A stretch of DNA of 64,000 nt from Sthenelais limicola (lineage: Eukaryota > Annelida > Polychaeta > Phyllodocida > Sigalionidae): NCBI GenBank assembly GCA_942159475.1, contig OW804095.1, positions 148,356,808 to 148,420,807 of the forward strand, in the 5' to 3' direction. The notes below the pieces were generated by a model, which worked only from the letters and a program-made list of their open reading frames with translations, was not told the DNA's origin and did not search any database. The first letter of the stretch is position 1. Every line of letters begins with the position of its first letter. Position numbers and translations under genes: made by a program. Below are positions 1-9,447 of the stretch, one piece after another.

Positions 1-59
1 ATCATATATGTATCTAATATTAAAGGTAAATACCTGTAGGTAGTAAACACCAGTTATAC

Positions 60-370
60 TAAGCCTCACACACACAGCCCCCCCCCCCCACACACACACA
101 CACCAGCCACAGGCACATAACATAACAAGGCTTACTGGTCCAATAAGACTAATACTAATACCTGCAGGAGGTAACATTTCCTGCTCCTGCAGGTTGCCCG
201 TCTCCGGCTCGCCATGTAGTCGTGCTTGTCACACCCGCTACTCAACAATACCATTTCCCCGCCGCCCCCCACCGCCCCACCCTAGGGGGAGGCACTCAAT
301 GAGGAGGGGGGGGGGGCGGGGGAGGGACGGGGGGGGGGGGTGCAGGGAGGGGCGGGGCGGGTTTCAAGAA
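60..370. repeat. Low-complexity C/CA and G-rich tracts
   Basis: Poly-C followed by a CA microsatellite lies near 70-105. A G-run-rich stretch with short C-rich blocks follows at about 255-362. The open frame across 194-397 is translated low-complexity DNA rather than a gene. Confidence 0.8.
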
Positions 371-559
371 AGTCTCAATTTTCAAGGCTTCATTTAAAGA
401 AGCGTCGTCCCCTCAAAATAATATTGAAAGAAGGGTATGTTTTTTTTATTAGCTATATTTATTTAGTCTATGTTAGCTGAGAGATGTGCTGATGAAACTG
501 TGAAATATTGTTATTGGTAGTCTGGAATATTTAACCCTGAATATTTAACTCTATGACCA

Positions 560-862
560 GTGCTGCTACCGTCCTTTTCCTCTCTGTTTCTGTCTCTGTG
601 TGTATGTATATCTCTGTCTCTGTCTCTCTGTCTCTCTCCCTCACCTCCCTCTCTTTCTCTCTCTCTCTCCTCTTGATCTGTCTGTCTCTGTCTCTGTCTC
701 TGTCTCTGTCTCTGTCTCTGTCTCTGTATCTGTATGTCTGTCTCTCTCTTCCTCTGATTTCTCTCTCTCTCTCGCTCACATCTCTCCCCTTGATCTGACT
801 GTTTCTGTTTCTGTCTCTGTATGTCTGTCTCTCCCTCTGTCTATGTCTCTCTCGCTCACCTT

Positions 863-893
<31 letters not shown>

Positions 894-922
894 CCCCCCC
901 CCCTCCTCTCTCTCTCAAACAT
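560..922. repeat. TCTCTG/TC pyrimidine microsatellite
   Basis: The TCTGTC hexamer is repeated in a nearly pure run around 676-730 and is flanked by imperfect CT/CTGT repeats. All three long frames here (Ser/Leu/Val-rich on +, Arg/Glu/Asp-rich on -) follow from the repeat and are not genes. Confidence 0.9.
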
Positions 923-1079
923 ACACATAAAGGCGCAAATAAATGGTGAATTGATAAATCTAAATTTATACCCTACTCATTTAATTTATCAAAGATAATT
1001 ATAGAATATCAATAAAGAAAACGATAACAGGTTCAAGTATTGATCATGGCAATAAAAGTCAAGCTCTCTCATCACAGCC

Positions 1080-1300
1080 CCTCCCCATGTCCCAGCCCCC
1101 TATTTGCCCTACGTGAGGTAGCCGACACGGGGCTAGTGAGAGTTAACCCGGCTTTTCCAACCAATCTGCGCCGAGTGGCCATTGAGTTTCCGGAAGAGTT
1201 CCACCATTAGGCGTCCATTGACCTGTCCTTCAGCGTCTCTCCGCCGTCCTAATGACGTCATCGGAAGGGCGGGGGAATGGCAGGAGGATGGGGGGTGGGG
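1080..1300 (+). promoter_or_regulatory. CpG-rich patch with CCAAT, ETS, CRE and GC-box motifs
   Basis: This is one of the few GC- and CpG-rich stretches in an AT-rich window. It holds a CCAAT box (1161-1165), an ETS-type core CCGGAA near 1190, a perfect palindromic CRE TGACGTCA (1253-1260), a second ETS core CGGAAG (1262-1267) and an overlapping GC box GGGCGGGG (1267-1274). CRE, ETS and GC box packed within about 20 bases are typical of housekeeping CpG-type metazoan promoters. No coding exon or TATA box is evident next to it. The promoter role is inferred from motif clustering; direction is unknown and + is nominal. Confidence 0.4.
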
Positions 1301-1512
1301 GGGGGGGGGTGGAGGAAGTTATCTCTGTGGCGGGCATTTGTCAGTCCGGGAGCGTGTCGTGTGTTTTGTGGACAACTCAGCCAATGCGCATGTCTGTTAC
1401 ATTGCATTATGGGGCAGGGTTCATAAACCAGACGCGATTGGCATATGAGTAATATCTAAAGCTGCATTTCCAGCTAGTACGACAAATAAAAAAGTGCCAC
1501 ATTTACTCATAT

Positions 1513-1856
1513 TCAGACCAGGTCCGTTCCGGAGAGTTGTGATATCCAACTTTATGCTGCCTGTCGACCTTGCTGACCAAATGTATATAAATAAATTAAC
1601 ACTTGACCACAAGTGGTTAGGGTTACAGAGAAAGGGGGTCTAGAGGCTAAATCACAGATATGATATTTTTTTTTGTTTTTATCATTCTTATCACTTACAC
1701 TCTCAAATCTGAGGAATGGAGAAGGGGGACCCTCTAAACCACAGAACCGTCCTGTGGTTTAGAGGGTCCCCCTTCTCCAGTCATTTGGTGGCATTCTATT
1801 ATCTTATTATTATTCTCTTCGGGGTGTTCAAAATCGGAACGGACTAGGTCTGTATT
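1513..1856. mobile_element. Possible small inverted-repeat element with central hairpin
   Basis: A short imperfect inverted pair (CAGACCAGGTCCGTTCCG near 1514-1532 and its near complement near 1834-1853) brackets a perfect central hairpin. The outer pair has only about two mismatches over 18 bases. No target duplication could be fixed, so the boundaries are tentative. Confidence 0.35.
1718..1778. repeat. Perfect 27-bp hairpin
   Basis: The arms 1718-1744 and 1752-1778 are exact reverse complements and are separated by 7 bases. The left arm begins GGAGAAGGGGGACCCTC. On + it has no poly-T, so it is not a terminator. It is most likely the centre of a fold-back transposon. Confidence 0.85.
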
Positions 1857-2070
1857 ATGACTTTGTGTTACTTGTGAAATTGTGTTATGAATAACTCAGA
1901 TACGGTCTCATGTAGACATTTGATCACCTCAATATTTTTCCTGATAAAAACATAAAACGTACACTGGGAGACCTGCGAACTTTCGCAAAAGGGTTATGTT
2001 GAGATGAAAGTACAATATTTCACTTTGTCCCTTTTTCCTATATTGGTATTTTATATAACAACATACTTAA

Positions 2071-2270
2071 ACCCTGCCCACACACAGCCGATTTGCCTCC
2101 CGATTGCCTCCCGATTTGGGTCTTCCGATGAATCCTAGGATTTCATTTTAAATCCTGGTTCATGTAATTTCAAAAACATGAACCAGGATTTGAAATGGGA
2201 TCATAGGATTCATCAGGAGACCCAAATCGGGAGGCAATCGGGAGGCAAATCGGCTGTGTGTGGGCAGGGT
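2071..2270. mobile_element. Fold-back MITE, ~93-bp arms
   Basis: The whole 200-bp unit folds on itself. The left arm starts ACCCTGCCCACACACAGCC and the right arm ends with its exact complement. Pairing continues almost to the centre (CATGAACCAGG near 2177) with only a few mismatches and small gaps. The flanks both contain CTTA but offset by one base, so the target duplication is uncertain. Non-coding. Confidence 0.8.
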
Positions 2271-2299
2271 CTTACAATAGTTACACCAATATGCATATG

Positions 2300-2600
2300 A
2301 AATATACAACAAAATACCATTTGAAAATTGGCTGAGCTAAAACGGCCGCTGGTGAGCGATAACAAGTGAAGCCACCGCAAGAAGCCATCTACCAAATACA
2401 ATTATGGACGTTTATGAAGCCCTGTGCATAGTCTTTTATAGAAAATATCCTGTCAACATTCATTGGTCTTCACAGGAGCCCTCCGCATACTGATTTACAT
2501 TTTTTCTATGAGTTTTGAACAATTAACAATGGCGAATAACACAGTATCATTTTGGCTTAACAATTCAGCCGTTTGGTAATTGTTACTGATCTTTTGACAA
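2300..2600 (-). mobile_element. Family C fragments
   Basis: The block around 2340-2460 (GGTGAGCGATAACAAGTGAAG onward) matches the central part of family C elements such as 46492-46856. Both ends are lost or eroded. Confidence 0.5.
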
Positions 2601-2689
2601 TGATTTAACATATATATACTCTGTGAAGAATCGTATTATACATACTAATTGTACATGATATACTCTGTGAAGAATCGTAGTAATTTTGA

Positions 2690-2945
2690 AAAAGAAAGTT
2701 TGCAATGTTTCTGGATGGGTATTTACCAGTAAGGTAACTAAATATAGGCCTACTCCAAACGAAGACCTTCAAAATGCAAGAATATATTTAATCCAATGTC
2801 CTGAAATTTGTTACATGGATTCATATGACTACAAGTGCTAGACCCTCTAAGAATCAGAACATTTCAATAAAGAGATCTTGTGAAAAAAACCACTTATATC
2901 CATTTTGCGACTTGTGACTCATTTTCCTGGAACACACCACATTAT
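2690..2945 (-). mobile_element. Family B element, truncated
   Basis: The body matches family B, and one terminal repeat survives at about 2908-2943 (TGCGACTTGTGACTCATTTT onward). The other terminus is missing. Just upstream, a 22-base direct repeat containing TACTCTGTGAAGAATCGTA occurs at about 2617 and 2661. Confidence 0.7.
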
Positions 2946-3637
2946 TATTATGTACTCTCATACAGGCTAACGATTTTGAAAAAATAAAATGAAATAAAGA
3001 CTCCTTATAAAGACTCCTTATGGATTAACCACTAATTATAATCCGAGACAATTTACTATCGTAATGGACCAAGGTTTTTGTGAACTTCATTATGAAAAGA
3101 AATTGCTTTAATTTAAATTGTGAAGACAATCACCAACAATGGCCGGACGTTTTTCCTGAATCAAATTGGCTTAGTTCTATGTTTAATGAACTAAAATTTC
3201 TATAGACTTCTTATCTTCTCCATTATGATCTCTTCAATAATCCTGACATTAAATATTGAAAGACCAACTGCGTTTTTTCTTTAAATTTCCTGATCTGTTG
3301 TTCGGATTTTCGCTTGAAAACTGCACATAGTTTGACAAGGTGCCTTAAAATGAGTAGTTCAGGAAGCGATAATATTACATATAGGCCTACACAGAACCAC
3401 GGACTTGTCCGTGACAGAACATTATACCATTATTATAATTATAACTTTTACTATGAATTAGTATCATTATTTAATTACCGTGTCATTTTTATTTAGGTAG
3501 GATTGATTTTTAAAAGAATAAAAGGCTATAGCAGGGGAGTTAAGTACTATTCGACAATATTATGCAGACCCCAACCGCCACCCTTCCTCCAACCAATCTC
3601 TTATCATCTACCCCCCTTACTCTTTCTCCTACTTCTA

Positions 3638-5562
3638 CCCCCTCCTCCTTCCATCTCCTCCCCTCCTCCCCTCCTCCTGCCCTCCCACTCTTCCTCCTCT
3701 CCCTCCTTCTACCCCCCTCCTCCTTCCATCTCCTCCCCTCCTCCTGCCCTCCGACTCTTCCTCCTCTCCCTCCTTCTACCCACTCCTCCTTCCATCTCCT
3801 CCCCTCCTCCCCTCCTCCTGCCCTCCCACTCTTCCTCCTCTCCCTCCTTCTTCCCCCTCCTCCTTCCATCTCCTCCCCCTCCTCCTGCCCTCCCACTCTT
3901 CCTCCTCTCCCTCCTTCTACCCCCCTCCTCCTTCCATCTCCTCCCCCTCCTCCTGCCCTCCCACTCTTCCTCCTCTCCCTCCTTCTACCCCCCTCCTCCT
4001 TCCATCTCCTCCCCTCCTCCTGCCCTCCCACTCTTCCTCCTCTCCCTCCTTCTACCCCCCTCCTCCTTCCATCTCCTCCCCTCCTCCTGCCCTCCCACTC
4101 TTCCTCCTCTCCCTCCTTCTACCCCCTCCTCCTTCCATCTCCTCCCCCTCCTCCTGCCCTCCCACTCTTCCTCCTCTCCCTCCTTCTACCCCCCTCCTCC
4201 TTCCATCTCCTCCCCTCCTCCTGCCCTCCTCCTCTTCCTCCTCTCCCTCCTTCTACCCACTCCTCCTTCCAACTCCTCCCCTCCTCCTGCCCTCCCACTC
4301 TTCCTCCTCTCCCTCCTTCTACCCCCTCCTCCTTCCCCCTCCTCCTGCCCTCCCACTCTTCCTCCTCTCCCTCCTTCTACCCCCCTCCTCCTTCCATCTC
4401 CTCCCCTCCTCCTGCCCTCCGACTCTTCCTCCTCTCCCTCCTTCTACCCACTCCTCCTTCCATCTCCTCCCCTCCTCCTGCCCTCCCACTCTTCCCCCTC
4501 TCCCTCCTTCTACCCCCTCCTCCTTCCATCTCCTCCCCTCCTCCTACCCCCTCCTCCTGCCCTCCCACTCTTCCTCCTCTCCCTCCTTCTACCCCCCTCC
4601 TCCTTCCATCTCCTCCCCCTCCTCCTGCCCTCCCACTCTTCCTCCTCTCCCTCCTTCTACCCCCTCCTCCTTCCATCTCCTCCCCTCCTCCCCTCCTCCT
4701 GCCCTCCCACTCTTCCTCCTCTCCCTCCTTCTACCCCCTCCTCCTTCCATCTCCTCCCCTCCTGCCCTCCTCCTGCCCTCCCACTCTTCCCCCTCTCCCT
4801 CCTTCTACCCCCCTCCTCCTTCCATCTCCTCCCTTCCTCCTGCCCTCCGACTCTTCCCCCTCTCCCTCCTTCTACCCCCCTCCTCCTTCCATCTCCTCCC
4901 CTCCTCCTGCCCTCCCACTCTTCCCCCTCTCCCTCCTTCTACCCCCTCCTCCTACCCCCTCCTCCTGCCCTCCCACTCTTCCTCCTCTCCCTCCTTCTAC
5001 CCCCCTCCTCCTTCCATCTCCTCCCTTCCTCCTGCCCTCCGACTCTTCCCCCTCTCCCTCCTTCTACCCCCCTCCTCCTTCCATCTCCTCCCCTCCTCCT
5101 GCCCTCCCACTCTTCCCCCTCTCCCTCCTTCTACCCCCTCCTCCTACCCCCTCCTCCTGCCCTCCCACTCTTCCTCCTCTCCCTCCTTCTACCCCCCTCC
5201 TCCTTCCATCTCCTCCCTTCCTCCTGCCCTCCGACTCTTCCCCCTCTCCCTCCTTCTACCCCCTCCTCCTTCCATCTCCTCCCCTCCTCCTGCCCTCCCA
5301 CTCTTCCTCCTCTCCCTCCTTCTACCCCCTCCTCCTTCCATCTCCTCCCCTCCTCCCCTCCTTCCCCCTCCTCCTGCCCTCCCACTTTTCCTCCTCTCCC
5401 TCCTTCTACCCCCCTCCTCCTTCCATCTCCTCCCCTCCTCCTTCCTCCTCCTTCCCCCTCCTTCCCCCTCCTCCTGCCCTCCCACTCTTCCTCCTCTCCC
5501 TCCTCCTCCCCTCCTCCCCTCCTTCCATCTCCTCCCCTCCTCCCCTCCTCCTACTCCCCCAG
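3638..5562 (+). repeat. Giant pyrimidine minisatellite, ~67-bp unit
   Basis: About 1.9 kb of nearly pure C/T on the + strand is built from roughly 28 tandem units of about 55-70 bases. Each unit contains CTCCTGCCCTCCCACTCTTC, then CTCTCCCTCCTTCTACCCC and CTCCTTCCATCTCCTCCCC, with variants that skip sub-blocks. Frames of almost 700 codons on + and several on - are open only because C/T-only DNA cannot form stop codons on + and rarely does on -. The Pro/Ser/Leu-rich translations are not genes. The tract has mirror-repeat character and could form a triplex. It ends exactly in CCCCCAG, a perfect 3' splice-site context. Confidence 0.92.
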
Positions 5563-5612
5563 AGATAACAAGTGGTGAAATGGCGGACAAATCTAATCAC
5601 AAGAATAACAAG
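5563..5612 (+). CDS. Possible mini-exon or first coding exon (MADKSNHKNNK)
   Basis: The pyrimidine tract ends in an AG at 5561-5562. The next 50 bases run to a donor-like AAG|GTTAGT at 5612/5613. Within them an ATG at 5580 has a favourable context (G at -3, G at +4) and reads MADKSNHKNNK up to the donor. Alternatively the whole 50 bases can be read as an internal exon in one open frame (phase 1 in, phase 0 out). That exit phase does not join directly to the exon at 39162, which needs one carried base. The support is splice-signal geometry only. Confidence 0.2.
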
Positions 5613-5814
5613 GTTAGTTTCTGCCTGCTTTTCTTCCTCCTACCTACTCCAGTTTTAAAGTATTAAGAACAGCCGCTGGCAACGCTGGAAGGGGGCAATT
5701 TGATATTTACCACAAAAGGCGCATTTAATGCAGGCGAAAAAGAAAATCTATAGGCATTCTCTTGGTATTTAATGGTGGACAAGGGAACTGATTTAGCTTT
5801 TGACTGAGACACAA

Positions 5815-5970
5815 ATGCGTCATTGAAAAATGAGTTTAAAATCGCAAAAATGAGATTTTTCAAGTGATTTTCTACGAGAACTCTTTGTAGGAATGTTTGC
5901 ATTTTTAGGGTGTTTAGCGATCTTAGTTAAATACATGCGCCAAATGTTAAGATATATTTAATATATCTAA
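5815..5970 (+). mobile_element. Degraded family B fragment
   Basis: The stretch from AAAAATGAGTTTAAAATCGC through CTCTTTGTAGGAATG matches the first third of the family B copy at 24978. No terminal repeat is intact. Confidence 0.5.
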
Positions 5971-5999
5971 GCCTTTCTATTATAAAAAAATCCGCAAAC

Positions 6000-6360
6000 G
6001 CCCCAAAGTCTGACTTTTATGAAAGAAACCTGGGTGAAACCCTTCACAATTTGAGTCAAATGACTTCAGATGGGTTGGAAAAGAATAGAAGAAAAAACTA
6101 AAAGTTCATTTGGTCCAATTTTGGAGCATTTTACCCTGTTGTTTCTTCATGCAATAATGCTTAATTAAAGTCCACATTTATGTATTTCGGTGATCAACAA
6201 AATCCTTTAATACAGTGGCTTCCCTTATTATTGCTCACGGTCGCTAGTTCGTTTTGGCCGAAAATTCTTATATAAATACAAAATATTGGTAGATTCTGTC
6301 CTACAGGTCAAATGTTGAATAAATTCATTAAGATTTCTTTGTCATAATAGGGCTACTCCA
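6000..6360 (+). mobile_element. Degraded family C fragments
   Basis: Two blocks resemble family C: GATGGGTTGGAAAAGAATAG near 6068 and TTATTATTGCTCACGGTCGC near 6224, the latter continuing towards a CATAATAG end near 6345. The terminal TTAA repeats are eroded. Confidence 0.4.
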
Positions 6361-6988
6361 CTATAGGTAAAAAACGGCGCCGACAGACAAAATTCGTCGC
6401 CAACATGACTAAAAATAAATAAAAATTTGGCGCACACAAATCACCAGTGGAAGAGGGGTAAAATAGGTTGTCAGCAACACATTTATTTGTTGCCAACAAT
6501 TGCAAAATATCTAACTTGATTAGATATTTCGTCGCAAAAAATTTGTCGCAGCCATTTTTTGCCGTTGTTCCCATAGTGGAGTCCCTGCATAAAAGCTGGC
6601 AATACAACTTTAACAAGTTCTGCATATGGGTTGCGTGTGGAGATGATGTTCCAAGCTGATAATCTTATTGAGTAAAATCACCTCCATAAAGCTTGCATGA
6701 TGTGAGCTGGTTAGCAATTATGTACAGCCCGATGGGTCGCCGCAGATCATAACTTTTTATCAAACGGTTTAATATCTGGTTGTTTCTTTCAATGATTTGG
6801 CTGCAGCAGGATAGTGGAAAATCGTAGGAGGAGGATGTTCCTAATCTGTGCATCATGCTTGTTGTTTTATGCTTGAAACGTTTCCACATTAAGCCTCAAA
6901 AAGATTCTTTATTGTCCGAGAGAATAGGAACTGTGCATGTTGTGACTAATCTCATCGGTTTGTAATATCATTAAATTATTCTTCCGTG

Positions 6989-7175
6989 GATGTTTATTTT
7001 TTAATATTCTGTTGTTACAGTTACATTTGTCTGCTGAGTGATTAGAAAATATGGAAAATACCAAAAAAACTACATAATATAAGGGACACAATATTAACCT
7101 TGTCTTAGATTTGTAAGAGCCACGAGGGCAGGTTATGTTTGAATAAAACCTTTTCAAAAAAAAAAAAAAAAAAAG
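6989..7175 (+). mobile_element. Polyadenylated retroposon with 13-bp target duplication
   Basis: An insert of 187 bases ends in GAATAAAACCTTTTC followed by about 20 A. TTATTCTTCCGTG occurs immediately before it (6976-6988) and again immediately after it (7176-7188). A poly-A tail, an AATAAA signal and a perfect 13-bp duplication are the hallmarks of LINE-machinery retrotransposition. The insert has no long frame. It may be a 5'-truncated LINE tail or a processed 3' UTR. Confidence 0.85.
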
Positions 7176-7191
7176 TTATTCTTCCGTGATT

Positions 7192-7520
7192 CAATAGGGG
7201 ATTTAAATGTCTCACTGCGCATGTCTATTGCAGTGCATTGTGGGATTGATTCAGTCCAAATCTGACATAGAAATATTTACCAACATTGTTATGAAAAAAA
7301 TGCACGGATTTGTTCTTCAAAATTATAGCTTGTGTAAATGATCTGTAAAAGCCTAATGTTTGATGGGAAAGATGAAGTCTTGTTTTATTGAAACATGTAA
7401 ACATGGTTATTTATATGAGATCACTGTTAAAAAAATCTATGCTGAAAATAACATGTTTCCATTATTGCTTTTACACATATAACTCCCATGCGAATCAAGA
7501 CTCAAGATTGTGGCCAAATT
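7192..7520 (+). mobile_element. Family G element
   Basis: Starts CAATAGGGGATTT, then CTCACTGCGCATG and CAGTGCATTGTGGGA, and matches the copies at 35333 (reverse) and 60212 (forward). Family ends are CCAATAGGGGAGTTGCAT-like inverted repeats. Here the right end is eroded near GATTGTGGCCAAATT. Confidence 0.7.
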
Positions 7521-7834
7521 AAGGTGTGGAGACATAGGGGTGGATTTGGGATCTTTTTAAAATAACAAAGTCCCAAATCATCAATAACATTATTAAATAT
7601 GTTTAAATTATGCTGTAGATTATAATAACAGTAGGGATATTTATCACGGCTATAATTATCTTTAATAAAATAATTTGTATTCAGGTTTTGGCAGTGTATC
7701 AGTATATTTCCCACAGTTTAACATTGTTGAAATACACTTGATCTCAAATGTATAGATATATGATGATATCTCAAAATTTTGTGCGACAAGAGACCAATTA
7801 TCCTGCGACACATCACATGTATATAATATCATAT

Positions 7835-8069
7835 GGGTCAGATTTTCAGAAAATGTACAATTGGCAGCTGTACACATTTAGTAAATTCTGCTAAATTAGC
7901 CTGAAATATGGTCAATACTAGGTAAATTCGAGTATATTCGGCATTGCATTGATTCTAGCAATCTGTTTGGTTAGGTTGAACTGTATTTTGAACTTTATTT
8001 TCGTCTGAAATTTGTCTTGTTTGAGAAGATTGGCGACGTTGAATTGTACATTTTCTGAAAATCTGACCC
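7835..8069 (+). mobile_element. Family A MITE, subfamily a
   Basis: Type copy for family A. The 28-bp inverted ends begin GGGTCAGATTTTCAGAAAAT, and the body has no coding capacity. Subfamily a is recognised by CGGCATTGCATTGATTCTAG and TTTTGAACTTTATTTTCGTC in the body; subfamily b has AAAGTATCAGTTCTGTTATG instead. The flanks are ATAT on both sides, read as a 4-bp target duplication. Other copies carry non-palindromic duplications (AGAA, ACTT, TGGT, CTGT, AAGT), which fixes the boundary at GGGTC/GACCC. I do not assign a superfamily; a 4-bp duplication fits several. Confidence 0.9.
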
Positions 8070-8239
8070 ATATGTGTTCCTAAGTTCCTAGTAGCTGGGA
8101 GGGAATTCGAGAAAATCGTGCACTTGGTGACAAGTTTTTGAAATTTGGCGTGGTGTTAGGTATGGGTATTAGGTTTTCAAAACTCCGTGCAAACAGAATG
8201 TGGTGGCCCCCTGGTGGCTGTTATCCGCAAAAAACAAAA

Positions 8240-9165
8240 TGGCTGCCACTGGGACATAACAATGTCATATCTCAGCCCCATTTAGCACTAAATCCATGTG
8301 TAATACCACTTTGACCATGTTTTAAGGTATGGGGAATCTATTTCCAACATTATTATTTTGCTTCAAGGTCAATTTCAAGGTCAAAATCCAAAATGGCTGC
8401 CCCTGGAAAGAGTAAATATCATATCTCAGCTCCTGTTTGCACTAGATCTATGTATAATACCACTTTTAGTATGTTTTAAAGTATCAGGAATTCATTTCTG
8501 AGGTCACCTTTCTGTTTCAAGGTCAATTTCAAGGTCAAAATCCAAGATGGCTGCCCCTGGAAATAGTAAATATCATATCTCAGCTCCTGGTTGCACTAGA
8601 TCTATGTATAATACCACTTTCAGTATGTTTAAAGGTATGAGGAATTCATTTCTGAGGTCACTTTCTGTTTCAAGGTCAATTTTAAGGTCAAAAGCCAAGA
8701 TGGTTGCCCCTGGAAAGAGTAAATATCATACCTCAGCTCATGTTTGCACTACATCTATGTATAATACCAATTTAAGTATGTTTTAAGGTATGAGGAATTC
8801 ATTTCTGAGGTCACCTTTCTGTTTCAAGGTCAATATCAAGGTCAAAATCCAACATGGCTGCCTCAGGGAAACATATATATCATATTTTAGCTCCTGTTTG
8901 CACTACATCTATGTGTATGAGGGATTCATTTTGAGGTCACTTTTCTCTTTGAAGGTCATTATCAGGGTCAGAATCATCGAGTCAAAATCCAAAATGGCCA
9001 CCAGCTAGTAATGTAAATATCCTATTTCAGCTCCCATTACCACTAAATCCATTTATAATAATGTCCTTTTATGTAAGTTTTCAGAAATTTGGAATCCCTT
9101 TTTGAAGTCATTCTCCTCTTACAAGGTCATTTTCAAGGTCATTTTCAAAGTCAAAGGCTAACAGT
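8240..9165. repeat. Left-arm tandem array, ~154-bp unit
   Basis: Units run from 8240 with a period of 153-154 bases. Each has an ATGGCTGCC block, a TCATATCTCAGCTCC block, a GGAATTCATTTCTGAGGTCA block and two TTCAAGGTCA blocks about 12 bases apart. The last two units (about 8910-9165) are diverged. Open frames at 8547 and 8790 are repeat translations. Confidence 0.85.
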
Positions 9166-9447
9166 AATGTTCTGTTTAAAGACAAAAGCTATTTATGATG
9201 GGCCATTTGATACAGCCACCCATTGAGATAGTAGCAAGATCAGGTTTCATATCATTAACTACTTTCACAGATTATAAGTGCAGCCCCCTTCACACTTGCA
9301 TAATGTGCTACAGCACAGCCCAGCTCGATGGCATTTACATGCTGAAAGAATGCTGAAAGAATAACACACTGGCATGCTTGGGTGCACAGATGTGTATTTC
9401 TGCCGCCATATCAAAGACAGCTAAAATGCCTTTTTGGCTGATGGAGA

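Noticed and set aside
531..998. Ser/Leu/Val-rich and Arg/Glu/Asp-rich frames
   Set aside because: Translations of a TCTCTG microsatellite.
3503..5578. Two overlapping + strand frames of nearly 700 codons and several minus frames, Pro/Ser/Leu- or Gly/Arg/Glu-rich
   Set aside because: They are open only because the DNA is pure C/T with a tandem period. All frames are open at once and no protein family is recognisable.
8547..9008. Small frames on the left arm of the 4.1 kb element
   Set aside because: They repeat with the 154-bp unit and have in-unit stops; no sign of selection for coding.
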